Shown: piece after piece, positions 42,580-50,568 of the stretch | Numbering within the stretch: the stretch's first letter is position 1 | Layout: each line of letters opens with the position of its first letter | Assembly: GCF_030127105.1 (NCBI RefSeq) | Contig: NZ_CP126161.1 | Span: forward strand, 1,054,001-1,118,000 | Direction of reading: 5' to 3' | DNA from: Haloarcula pelagica | GTDB lineage: Archaea; Halobacteriota; Halobacteria; Halobacteriales; Haloarculaceae | DNA: 64,000 bases | Made by a program: the position numbers and the translations under genes | Notes under the pieces: model-generated | What the model was told of the DNA's origin: nothing | Databases searched by the model: none | Seen by the model: only the letters and a program-made list of their open reading frames with translations

Positions 42580-42853
42580 GTGGGACTGGGAACTTACTGA
42601 CACAGCCAAGCGAGATTTCGATAGCCTTGACGGTCACGCGCGTGACCGTATCGCAGCCAAACTTGACGAGATTGTAACCGACGAATGGCGGAACCCACCC
42701 GACCACCTCGAACCACTGCAAGGGACGCCTAACGACAAGCTTCGGATTGGTCCGTTTCGGCTCGGGTGTCGTGCTGATCGTACCGAACAAGTCCTCTACG
42801 TGTTACGAATTCGGAAACGCGGTGGCGATGCATATCGCAGTGATGACGACTGA
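42572..42853 (+). CDS. RelE/ParE-family toxin
   Basis: The 93-residue protein (MSEWDWELTDTAKRDFDSLD, then EWRNPPDHLEPLQGTPNDKL, RIGPFRLGCRADRTEQVLYV, LRIRKRGGDAY) has the beta-alpha-alpha-beta-beta-beta pattern of the RelE/ParE superfamily, with the Arg-rich third and fourth strands that hold catalytic residues in RelE mRNA interferases. Whether it cuts mRNA or targets gyrase cannot be read from sequence. It overlaps its antitoxin by 8 bases. Intact counterpart of the broken gene at 37652. Confidence 0.83.
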   Translation: MSEWDWELTDTAKRDFDSLDGHARDRIAAKLDEIVTDEWRNPPDHLEPLQGTPNDKLRIGPFRLGCRADRTEQVLYVLRIRKRGGDAYRSDDD

Positions 42854-42859
42854 GTGAAC

Positions 42860-43191
42860 CCGCATGGAGGCCACCGTCCCGTCCGCGGACCGCACGACGA
42901 CCGTCGGGCGGCCGAACTGTCCGCCGTCGTGGACATCGACACTCTCGATACGCTCGTACTCGTGTGTCTCGACTGCCTCGGCGGCGTCGATCGTCGCGGC
43001 GACCCCCCTCGCTGGTGCTCCGCTCTGCGAAGGCTCGCACTCGCCGCGTCGTCGAGGCGACGGCGATGTCGAACCGCATCAAGTAGCCGGACTCGACGTA
43101 TCTGACCGTTTCGGTACACAAGAGGAGGTCGAGCAGTCTGATCGGGTACTTCCCCGCATCCCGAAGTGGAGGTTCACCCGCAATTCGTCGA
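42860..43191 (-). pseudogene. Decayed protein-coding remnant
   Basis: Two different minus-strand frames read like real haloarchaeal protein in succession: IRLLDLLLCTETVRYVESGY followed by LMRFDIAVAS in one frame (about 43055-43165), then AATIDAAEAVETHEYERIES and VDVHDGGQFGRPTVVVRSAD in another (about 42875-43005). Neither frame has a proper start and the whole is cut by the toxin gene end. A frameshift near 43010-43050 would join them. The parent family is not recognised. Confidence 0.35.
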
Positions 43192-44919
43192 TCACTGGAA
43201 CCAGCCCGCGGCGACTTCCGCCCGCTCAACCGTGCCGCTGGCAGCGACTTTCGCGCGTGCGACCCGATACATCGTGTATAGCTGGACGAGTGCGTAGCCG
43301 GCCCAGAGGGCGTAGCCGCCCGCAGCGCTCCCGATCACGCCGGGACTAACAGTGAAAGCCTGCAAGCCGAACTGACTCGCCAGTCCTGTCCCGACCAGGC
43401 GGACGCTGAAGTAGCCGAAAAACGCCGCCGCGAACCACATCGCGACGACGCGGCCCCAGCCCGGCATGGTGTGTTCCGGGAGCCTGACGGTGTTGACTAC
43501 CTGGACGACGACGATGTAGGGCCACATCATCAACCCGGACATCGCCGCCCCGACGACGAGCAGTCCAAAGGGATCGTCGATGGCGATCGGGAACAGGAGG
43601 ATGACGACGCCCCAGCCACAGAAGACGGTCAACAGTCCCCAGAACAGCTCCGGGAGACTCCAGCCGGCCTCGCGCCCGTACAGTTCGTAGATGATGTCGG
43701 AGCTGTTGCGGACGAACGACTCGACGATGGCGTACTCGGTCGTAAAGAGGGCCAGAAACAGCGTGACGTAGATGACCCCGGTAGTGACACCACCGGAGGC
43801 CGGTGCGATCTGGACGAGCCACATATCGACGGCCCCGAGCGCCGTCCCGGGCGCCAGCGACACCGCGATGACGACCAGCGCCGTGGTGACGACGAGCAGT
43901 CCCGAGAAGAACGTCAGCAGGTGTTCAAGCTGCGTCACTCGCCACCAGCCACGCCACCGTTCGAGGTTCGTCCTGTCGGCCGGGAACGTGAACCCGTCTT
44001 CGTGGACCGTCTCGGGGTCGTCGCCGGCGAAGGGGTTCTTGATGCGGCCCTGGTACCGTCCCATCCCGTATCCCTTCTCCCGGATCCAGAGGCTCTGTGA
44101 GAGGTTGAGATAGCCGCCAGCCCCGGCGTAGGCCAGGGCCCCGACGAGGACGGCGATGGACCCCGTCGGAGCGCTTCCCCCGATAGCCGTCACACTGGCC
44201 GGAATGGCCAGCAGGACATCGACCGAGCCGATGAGCGCAAAGAGGACGAGTGTGAACACGATCGACAGGCTCACGAGGACGATCTGTATCCGCTCGACCA
44301 CGTTGTACATCAGCGGCGTCACCTGGTAGGTGATCCAGATGAACACCATCAGGACGATGCCGAACAGCCGCCAGCCGGCCAGTTCGACCCCGCCGACGGT
44401 GTAGGTGCCGAGTGCGAGCCCCTCGGCGCCGATCTGTGCGGCACTGGCCGCCCACCCGGGCCAGCCGAGGCTGACGAACCCGCCGACCAGCATCGCCAGC
44501 GGGACGACCGGATGGACCCGCTCGAACGCACGGAAGATGCTCTCCCCGGTCGCGAGCGTCCAGCGCTGTATCTCCGTGTTGACGACGAACTGGATACAGA
44601 CCGCCGCGATGAACAGCCAGTAGAGCCCCCAGCCGTAGCGAGCGACCAGTTGCGGCCAGAACAACGTCTCACCGCTCCCGATGGAGGCTCCCAGCATGAT
44701 CGCACTGGGGCCGACGATGCGCCGGAGTTTCGGGACCTTCGGGAGGTCGAGTTGTTTGAACTGGCCGCCCGAACCGGGGTCCGGGGCGTCGTCGCCGTCC
44801 GGCGCCGGTTCGAGGTTGTCGTAGGCGACAGGCGTGTACGTGGACATCAGGGACCGCTGCTCGTCCGCAGAGACGTACACGTCGACTGACTCGTCGTCCC
44901 CACCGCCTGTCCCCGACAT
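43192..44919 (-). CDS. Nramp-related (APC-fold) transporter lacking canonical metal motifs
   Basis: A 575-residue membrane protein with an acidic, soluble N-terminus (about 1-65) and about 11-12 helices. It begins in the core with RRIVGPSAIMLGASIGSGET where Nramp proteins have DPGN in helix 1, and helix 6 reads LVGALAYAGAGGYLNLSQSL where Nramps have MPH. The rest of the fold and loop LEHLLTFFSGLLVV match Nramp-like proteins. The metal-ligating Asp, Asn and Met are absent, so Mn/Fe transport is doubtful and the substrate is unknown. It begins 3 bases after the HTH gene ends, so the two are co-transcribed. Confidence 0.8.
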   Translation of the reverse strand: MSGTGGGDDESVDVYVSADEQRSLMSTYTPVAYDNLEPAPDGDDAPDPGSGGQFKQLDLPKVPKLRRIVGPSAIMLGASIGSGETLFWPQLVARYGWGLYWLFIAAVCIQFVVNTEIQRWTLATGESIFRAFERVHPVVPLAMLVGGFVSLGWPGWAASAAQIGAEGLALGTYTVGGVELAGWRLFGIVLMVFIWITYQVTPLMYNVVERIQIVLVSLSIVFTLVLFALIGSVDVLLAIPASVTAIGGSAPTGSIAVLVGALAYAGAGGYLNLSQSLWIREKGYGMGRYQGRIKNPFAGDDPETVHEDGFTFPADRTNLERWRGWWRVTQLEHLLTFFSGLLVVTTALVVIAVSLAPGTALGAVDMWLVQIAPASGGVTTGVIYVTLFLALFTTEYAIVESFVRNSSDIIYELYGREAGWSLPELFWGLLTVFCGWGVVILLFPIAIDDPFGLLVVGAAMSGLMMWPYIVVVQVVNTVRLPEHTMPGWGRVVAMWFAAAFFGYFSVRLVGTGLASQFGLQAFTVSPGVIGSAAGGYALWAGYALVQLYTMYRVARAKVAASGTVERAEVAAGWFQ

Positions 44920-44922
44920 CGC

Positions 44923-45495
44923 TTACCCGCCGCCGTAGTGCCAGACGCGATCGCTGTCGCTCGCTATCTCGACGTTCGGGAGCGATTCGAGCGCAGGGCC
45001 GATCGCGTCCCACCACTCGTCGGCCGTGGTGTACCCGGCGGGATGCTCCGGGAACACGTCGTTGAGGAAGGTCCCGTGGTCGGTGTCGGGGTGCTCGACG
45101 AGGTAGTCGTAAGACGCTCGGAGCGCGTCGCGGTGTCGCTCTAGCAGTTCGCCGCTTCCCGGTAAGTCCGCGTTCGCGATACTGATCTCGACCAGCGGGT
45201 CCCGCGGGAGGTCCGAGAGCCCCTCTCGATCCCGTCGTCGCACGAGTGGGACCCACCAGATACGGCTCCGTGCGCCGACTTTCCGGGTCTCTAAGACGCC
45301 CTGTTCGACGAGTTCGTCCAGTTTGTCGTGTGCCGTCCGCCGGGAGCACCCCAGAGCCTCCATCACGTCGTTTGCGGTCAGCGGCTTGGAGAGATCCCGT
45401 CGCGTTTCGAACACCGAGATGACCCGCTCGGTCGTGAATGTAGCCGTGGACGGTGGCGAGTTCTCGTCACGCCCGTCGTCCGCGGAATCGCTCAT
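44923..45495 (-). CDS. Winged-helix regulator co-transcribed with the Nramp-like transporter
   Basis: The 190-residue protein has a winged helix (ERVISVFETRRDLSKPLTAN, DVMEALGCSRRTAHDKLDEL, then GVLETRKVGARSRIWWVP; about 22-85) and a C-terminal helical region without an obvious ligand motif. The HTH resembles IclR/MarR-like haloarchaeal regulators. It is first in a two-gene operon with the transporter and probably controls it. An ATACAC-N8-GTGTAT dyad lies just upstream (45501-45520). Confidence 0.8.
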   Translation of the reverse strand: MSDSADDGRDENSPPSTATFTTERVISVFETRRDLSKPLTANDVMEALGCSRRTAHDKLDELVEQGVLETRKVGARSRIWWVPLVRRRDREGLSDLPRDPLVEISIANADLPGSGELLERHRDALRASYDYLVEHPDTDHGTFLNDVFPEHPAGYTTADEWWDAIGPALESLPNVEIASDSDRVWHYGGG

Positions 45496-45868
45496 ATTCG
45501 ATACACACAGTCGCGTGTATTATCAGTTATCATGGTCACTGTCAGATCGGAACCTGTCCCGTGGTGAACGGAGAGAGAGCGAAGGTCTTCACCTGGTTGG
45601 ACAGCGCCCGACGACGGAACGGTTTTCCTGCATGGGACTATCGGCGACTCGCCGGCAGTCGGTTTCGACCCGAAATCACCCCCACAGGGACCATTCGGGG
45701 CACAGATCGGGTTCGAGAGGCCCGGAGACACTTGTTTGGAGCACTGCGGACTTGTAGGTAAGAGACAGGTCTTCAGGCGCGGGAGGGGTCAGCGTCTCTC
45801 TCGGCGACTACGATCTGTTCGAGTGAGCTGGCGAAACAAATACAGGTGCTAATATACAACGTATACGC
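45496..45868. promoter_or_regulatory. Intergenic region with dyads at both ends
   Basis: No gene is seen in the 373 bases. ATACAC-N8-GTGTAT at 45501-45520 starts 6 bases before the regulator gene on the minus strand and overlaps its core promoter. TATAC-AAC-GTATA at 45853-45865 ends 4 bases before the vapB ATG and suits an autoregulatory operator. Confidence 0.45.
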
Positions 45869-46105
45869 ATGACCACTACAATCCGAGTTTCCGATCAGAT
45901 CAAGGATCGGCTCGAACGGCTGAAGCGCGACGACGAGACGTTTGATGAGTTACTTGATCGACTCAGCCGAGACGAGAAGGATATCGAAGCTATCGCTGGC
46001 AGTTTCGATAGGCCAGAAGACGAAGGGCTGGGCGAATCCGTCACCGAAACACACGAGGAATTGAACGAGTCGCTCGAAGAGCGAACAGAACGGTCTGAAC
46101 AGTGA
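45869..46105 (+). CDS. VapB-type antitoxin
   Basis: The 78-residue protein starts MTTTIRVSDQIKDRLERLKR, a beta strand and helix of an AbrB/RHH-like archaeal VapB (DUF7557-type), with LLDRLSRDEKDIEAIAGSFD and a long acidic C-terminus that would occupy the toxin active site. It overlaps the PIN toxin gene by 4 bases (the GTGA at 46102-46105). A TATAC/GTATA dyad immediately upstream may be its operator. Confidence 0.85.
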   Translation: MTTTIRVSDQIKDRLERLKRDDETFDELLDRLSRDEKDIEAIAGSFDRPEDEGLGESVTETHEELNESLEERTERSEQ

Positions 46106-46503
46106 TCGTACTCGACAACGACGTTGCGGTGAAACTTCTTCGAGAAGACGATCCAGGGGTGAAATCACATCTGAACCAGTACAGCAGTGAGGTATGGGCG
46201 ATCCCGTCACTGGTTAGCTTCGAGTTCTTCCAGCACTACCACCGACTCGATGTCGCTTCTCAGACTCAACAGCAGCTTCTCAGAGTCTTTGACGAGATCC
46301 TTCCCTTCACCGATGATGTCGCAGTCGAGGCGTGGCGTCTCAATGATCAGCTTCTCTCACAGGAGATCATACTCGACAAACTCGACCTCCTGAATCTCGC
46401 CATCGCTCACGAAGCTGGAGCGACATTCGTCACTCACAACAGCAACGACTTCGACAAGACTCCGATCCACCAACTCACCGATATCGACGTTATCGTCTCC
46501 TGA
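46102..46503 (+). CDS. vapC: VapC-type PIN-domain toxin
   Basis: A 133-residue PIN nuclease. Acidic residues of the metal site are visible in VLDNDVAVKLL (Asp5 and Asp7), SFEFFQ (Glu), LDKLDLLNLAIAHE (Asp) and FVTHNSNDFD. It should cleave RNA with Mg2+/Mn2+ and be held by the upstream VapB. The start is GTG 46102. Later acidic positions all appear intact, so the toxin is probably functional. Confidence 0.88.
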   Translation: MIVLDNDVAVKLLREDDPGVKSHLNQYSSEVWAIPSLVSFEFFQHYHRLDVASQTQQQLLRVFDEILPFTDDVAVEAWRLNDQLLSQEIILDKLDLLNLAIAHEAGATFVTHNSNDFDKTPIHQLTDIDVIVS

Positions 46504-46566
46504 CCCCTGTCCGGTTCTGCCTCCAGTCGGGGGGCAGATACTCACCTGATTTGGACCAGATCGATC

Positions 46567-46707
46567 TCAATATTGGAAGTGATACGTTTTCTCCCCGGCG
46601 TTAGCAAACTCTTGTTCGAACACGAGCTGAAGGAGGGGATCAAGGAACTCCGCTCTTGTGTGGCTACCATACGGTTTGATGCCGAAATCGAGTTCCGGGT
46701 ACAACAT
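46567..46707 (-). CDS. Short ORF of 46 residues, unrecognised
   Basis: The frame begins MLYPELDFGIKPYGSHTRAE and continues FLDPLLQLVFEQEFANAGEK. The composition (acidic, aromatic, few Arg) is protein-like and unlike the antisense translations around it. It may be the remnant of a longer gene cut at its 3' end. Its start lies next to the dyad-rich AT region that could serve as promoter. Confidence 0.35.
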   Translation of the reverse strand: MLYPELDFGIKPYGSHTRAEFLDPLLQLVFEQEFANAGEKTYHFQY

Positions 46708-46711
46708 TAAC

Positions 46712-46740
46712 AATACTTTGAAGTATTATACTTTGGAGTA
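46712..46740. promoter_or_regulatory. Overlapping palindromes in an AT-rich divergent promoter
   Basis: AATACTT-TG-AAGTATT (46712-46727), AAGTAT-T-ATACTT (46721-46733) and TACT-TTGG-AGTA (46729-46740) overlap one another. Such stacked ACTT/AAGT arms suit cooperative binding by a dimeric regulator near a TATA box. Confidence 0.45.
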
Positions 46741-46782
46741 CGATTATCTAAAGTACGATATTCGCAGATAGGCTATGAAAAC

Positions 46783-46854
46783 TTGACAGTCTTCGTCAAC
46801 CGAACTGAAGAGCTCTCTCGGCTTCACGCTCTCTACGAGTCAGACGAAGCCGAG
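46783..46854 (+). pseudogene. Truncated start of a haloarchaeal AAA-type ATPase
   Basis: The translation VFVNRTEELSRLHALYESDE matches the N-terminus of archaeal AAA ATPases of the DUF234/'FVNRE.EL..L...Y' type, which normally continues into a Walker A loop. Here homology ends after about 22 codons and the frame runs into unrelated sequence and a stop by 46980. An ATG 8 bases upstream (46775) is out of frame. The gene is thus both truncated and probably frameshifted. Confidence 0.55.
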
Positions 46855-47004
46855 CACGCGAGCCGCCCGGCTGCGTCCTCAGAGTTTATTTGCACTTCGC
46901 ACAGTCAAATAGGAGAGATACCGACCGAAACCACTGATTTCGTCCAGTCGAAGGGGTCAAAAAGTTCGATGGATTTTTAGCTCATAGAGTGTCAGAGACG
47001 AGTA

Positions 47005-48114
47005 GTGACTGATAGAGAGGGTATTGAGGCGTCGAGCTATCATTTCGATCGCCTCCCAGCCGATATATGGCTGGTTTTCGCTCTGACCGTGTTGCTCTGG
47101 ATCGTCACGCTTGTCCCACTACTGAATGGGAGTCCGCTCAGAGTTGGCCTGGCGGTCTTCTATGCCCTGTTCGTTCCTGGTTACACACTTATCGCCACAC
47201 TGTTCCCAGAACGTCCCCCCGCCGACGAGACACCTGTAGACGACGAAGGGACAGGGGATGAAAGCGGTATCGACGGCCTCGAACGGCTCGTCCTCTCGTT
47301 CGGAAGTTCGATCGCACTCGTCCCGCTTGTCGGATTGGGACTCAACTTCACGCCTTGGGGCCTCCGTTTGATCCCGATTCTGGTTGCACTCACTGCCGTA
47401 ACTGTCGGGTTTGCGGGACTGGCATCTGTACGCCGGTCGCGCCTCGCCCCCGAACAGCAGTTCGATCCGAAGCCACTCACGCTCCTCAGAGAGAGTATGG
47501 TAGATCTTCGGGAACCGGATGATCAAGTCGAGCTAGTGATCAACATCGTCCTCGTTCTCAGTGTCTGTCTCGCAGCCGGAAGCGTTGTCTACGCCACTAC
47601 ATCCCCGGTCCCCGGTGAATCGTTCACCGAGTTTTACCTGTTACCCGAGAACGAATCTGGCGAACTCGTTGCCGAGGGATATCCAACGAACATGACTCAC
47701 GGGCAACGACAATCGCTGGTCGTCGGCATTGGAAACAGCGAAGCTGACACAGTCCGGTATACCGTCGTCGCCGAACTCCAGCGTGCCACCGTCGAGGGAG
47801 ACCAAGTAACAGTTGTCGACCGTAGGAAACTCGATCAGTTCTCCCGGCAGCTCGCTCCCAACGAGACTGTCCAGGTGCGCCGGACGATCACTCCCGAAGA
47901 GCTGGTCGGAGACCGATTGCGTCTTCAATTCCGGCTCTACCGAGGCCAGGCAGCCGCTGTCAACGAGAGCGAAGCTCCCTACCGTGAGCTCCATCTCTGG
48001 GTCAACGTTACCTCTACCCCGGAGGGCCAAAAAGCTGAAGCGATGGCAGTAAGTGGTGAGAATATAAAGACAACTTTCTTGCCGTACGGCACGCAGAGTA
48101 TGCGTACTGAATAA
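47005..48114 (+). CDS. DUF1616 membrane protein
   Basis: The 369-residue protein has four helices at the N-terminus (about 18-40, 43-65, 95-115 and 120-140), a cytosolic loop, a further helix (LVINIVLVLSVCLAAGSVVY, about 175) and an extracellular beta domain with SFTEFYLLPENESGELVAEG. This layout, ending in an Ig-like domain, is typical of DUF1616 proteins found in archaeal glycosylation clusters. Several N-glycosylation sequons occur in the outside domain. GTG 47005 is the start. It probably works on or with the glycan machinery encoded downstream. Function unknown. Confidence 0.82.
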   Translation: MTDREGIEASSYHFDRLPADIWLVFALTVLLWIVTLVPLLNGSPLRVGLAVFYALFVPGYTLIATLFPERPPADETPVDDEGTGDESGIDGLERLVLSFGSSIALVPLVGLGLNFTPWGLRLIPILVALTAVTVGFAGLASVRRSRLAPEQQFDPKPLTLLRESMVDLREPDDQVELVINIVLVLSVCLAAGSVVYATTSPVPGESFTEFYLLPENESGELVAEGYPTNMTHGQRQSLVVGIGNSEADTVRYTVVAELQRATVEGDQVTVVDRRKLDQFSRQLAPNETVQVRRTITPEELVGDRLRLQFRLYRGQAAAVNESEAPYRELHLWVNVTSTPEGQKAEAMAVSGENIKTTFLPYGTQSMRTE

Positions 48115-48131
48115 CTCCAGCGGGGACCCAT

Positions 48132-49337
48132 ATGTCATTAGATACTAGATCATCACAGGCGTCGGCGGATGTGTCGGTACAATCCGACGAGGTACTGGTG
48201 GGGCCGGAGTCGGATATTACACCGACGGTGAGCTTCGTAATGCCCACCATGAACGAAGAGGAGGGCATCGCCGAATGTATCAGTCGCGCTCGGAACGCGC
48301 TCTCGGAACTCGGACTGACTGGCGAGGTCATCATCAGTGACGCCTCCGATGACAGAACCCCCGAGATAGCTCGTGAGATGGGGGCGATCGTCGTCGAACC
48401 CGACAAGCCTGGCTACGGGTACGCATACCGCTACGCGTTCCGGCATACACGCGGAGAGTACCTTGTCATGGGCGATGCCGACACGACCTACGACTTCGAG
48501 GAGCTACCAAAGCTTCTCGCGCTTGTCCGTGACGAGGGAGCAGACATCGCCATGGGAAGTCGACTTGACGGAACGATCAGGCCAGGTGCGATGCCCTCGC
48601 TGCACCAGTACATCGGTAACCCACTGTTGACGAAGTTCCTGAACGTCTTCTACGACGCTGGCGTCTCGGATGCTCACTCGGGCTTTCGGGTGTTCACCCG
48701 GGAGGCCATAGATACCCTCGAACTGGATACTGACGGGATGGAGTTCGCTAGTGAGATGATTATGGATGCCGGTGCTAAGGACCTCGTGATCAAGGAAGAA
48801 CCGATCACGTACCACCCCCGAGAGGGCGAGGCGAAACTTGACAGCTTCCAAGATGGCTGGCGCCACGTGAAGTTCATGCTCGTCAACGCGCCTGGATACT
48901 TGTTCTCTATCCCTGGGTTGGTCATGGGTGTGTTGGGCGTGTCGATCATGGCGCTTGCATACACCGGGACCGCGATTCTGGGCCAACCCTTTGGCATCCA
49001 CTCGCTAATCGCCGGGAGTCTGCTGACGATCCTTGGCTACCATGTCGGAAGTTTCGGGCTGCTGGCGGGATCTATCTCGAACCCCATCCGTCGCCCGGAT
49101 GACCCGATCACGAACTGGGTCCGTGAGCACTTCACGCTGGAGCGGGGTGCGACTTTGGGTGCGGCGCTGTTCCTGCTCGGGTCAGGGATAGCGACGTACC
49201 TGATCTGGCAGTGGTTCGAGAGCGGCTTCACTGATCTCCCGCTGGTATCGGCCGATATCGTCGCATTCACGATGATCGTCCTGGGTATCCAAACAGTGTT
49301 CGGGTCGTTCTTCGCAAGTATCGTGTCGAAATCTTGA
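48132..49337 (+). CDS. GT2 glycosyltransferase (dolichol-phosphate sugar synthase type) with membrane tail
   Basis: The 401-residue enzyme has a GT2 domain (FVMPTMNEEEGIAECI near 32; metal-binding MGDADTTYDF near 112; AHSGFRVFTREA) and four C-terminal helices (about 255-400). It resembles DPM/AglD/AglJ-type transferases that load a nucleotide sugar onto dolichol phosphate on the cytosolic face. It lies 17 bases after the DUF1616 gene and is likely in one transcript with it. Assignment to a named Agl protein is not justified. Confidence 0.88.
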   Translation: MSLDTRSSQASADVSVQSDEVLVGPESDITPTVSFVMPTMNEEEGIAECISRARNALSELGLTGEVIISDASDDRTPEIAREMGAIVVEPDKPGYGYAYRYAFRHTRGEYLVMGDADTTYDFEELPKLLALVRDEGADIAMGSRLDGTIRPGAMPSLHQYIGNPLLTKFLNVFYDAGVSDAHSGFRVFTREAIDTLELDTDGMEFASEMIMDAGAKDLVIKEEPITYHPREGEAKLDSFQDGWRHVKFMLVNAPGYLFSIPGLVMGVLGVSIMALAYTGTAILGQPFGIHSLIAGSLLTILGYHVGSFGLLAGSISNPIRRPDDPITNWVREHFTLERGATLGAALFLLGSGIATYLIWQWFESGFTDLPLVSADIVAFTMIVLGIQTVFGSFFASIVSKS

Positions 49338-49344
49338 TTTTTTG

Positions 49345-50493
49345 TTAGCCATCGATTGCATCGCCGTACCGGTCAAGTGCTTCCTTAGCAACCGTATCCC
49401 AATCGAATCTCCGTGCCCGGTCCACTGGCTCGGTCGCCGGTTGGTAGCCTGAGAGCGCACGTTCGAGTCCCGCACGGACGCCCTCTGTGGTGGGATCAAC
49501 TAAGAGGCCTGCGTCGCCAATGACCTCGTCAACTGCCGATTCGGGGTGATCAGCCGCGACAACCGTACATCCGGCAGCCATCGCTTCGACGGCCGTGATA
49601 CCGAACCCCTCTCTGGTTGACGGTGAGGCGAAAACTCTCGCAGCCTGCATCTGTGCCAGCACGTCGTCGTGGTCCTCGACAAAGCCGAGGAAGTCGATCC
49701 GGTCGCTCGCGTCGAGGCTTTGCGCGAGTCGAGTCAAGCGGTCGGCCTCCGGGCCGTCGCCGATTACGCCGAGGGTGAGATCGTACTCCGGAGCAACTCT
49801 ATCGAACGCCCGTAAAAGGAGGTTAACCCGCTTGTCCTCAATCAGCCGGCCGACGAACAACACGTCATACCCAGGTTCTGCCGGATCGACGCCCCGGACG
49901 AAGTCGTAGTCGATCCCATTGGGGACGACTGAGATACTCTTACGGCTTGGGCCGATACGCGCGAGTCTGTCGGCCGTGTTCTCGGAGACAGCGATAGGAT
50001 GCTGGGGGACAGCCGCCGTGAGTCGTTCTACTGTCTTTCCGCCGAAAGCGAGACGCCCCAGATAGTCGTTCCAGTAGTCGAGCCATACCTCGTGCCACGT
50101 CGTAATCAGCGGTGTGTCGGTTCGCAGGCGAGCGAGGGCGGCAGAGAAGACCGGAAAGTACGGAAAGGTGGATGCGACAAAGGCGTCATGTTCGTCGTGG
50201 TTCCGTCGGAGTGGGCGGAGAGTGTCGATGGCGAATTCGATCGCCTCTGGGATTGACCGGCGATCGTCAGTGTAGAGATCACGTCTGTCGCTGACCGCTC
50301 TGAGTGTCATACCTTCCAGTGTCGTCTCTCGTGGACCGTCCCAGTAGTGGCGACCGTAAACCGTCACGTCGTGACCCTCACGCGCGAGACGGCGACCGAT
50401 CTCGTAGATTCGTTTCTCGGCCCCGCCAGTGACGTACGGGTAGACGACGTTGGAGACGAACGCGATACGCACTGTCGGAATACGGACCGGCAT
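49345..50493 (-). CDS. GT4 family glycosyltransferase
   Basis: A protein of about 382 residues with two Rossmann domains: VRIAFVSNVVYPYVTGGAEK at the N-terminus, and in the C-terminal half DVLFVGRLIEDKRVNLLLRA, VIGDGPEADRL and the GT4 motif STREGFGITAVEAMAAGC (the E-x7-E motif). It transfers a sugar from a nucleotide sugar with retention. The start MPVRIPTVRIAF (50493) is preferred; the frame extends to 50538. It converges with the GT2 gene, separated only by a T-rich run. Confidence 0.88.
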   Translation of the reverse strand: MPVRIPTVRIAFVSNVVYPYVTGGAEKRIYEIGRRLAREGHDVTVYGRHYWDGPRETTLEGMTLRAVSDRRDLYTDDRRSIPEAIEFAIDTLRPLRRNHDEHDAFVASTFPYFPVFSAALARLRTDTPLITTWHEVWLDYWNDYLGRLAFGGKTVERLTAAVPQHPIAVSENTADRLARIGPSRKSISVVPNGIDYDFVRGVDPAEPGYDVLFVGRLIEDKRVNLLLRAFDRVAPEYDLTLGVIGDGPEADRLTRLAQSLDASDRIDFLGFVEDHDDVLAQMQAARVFASPSTREGFGITAVEAMAAGCTVVAADHPESAVDEVIGDAGLLVDPTTEGVRAGLERALSGYQPATEPVDRARRFDWDTVAKEALDRYGDAIDG

Positions 50494-50568
50494 AGGGTAA
50501 TTGTGTTTCGGTGTCGCTGTCATGAGAACCCGAAGCATCTAACTCCGAGGGCTGGGTGATACCGAATA

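Larger units (their letters stand above)
46504..47004. other. Degenerate spacer with a small minus-strand ORF, stacked palindromes and an ATPase stub
   Basis: The stretch holds a 46-codon frame on the minus strand (46567-46707), an AT-rich run of overlapping dyads (46712-46740) and the N-terminal stub of an ATPase (46783 onward). The layout looks like a divergent promoter whose plus-strand gene was deleted. Confidence 0.4.
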
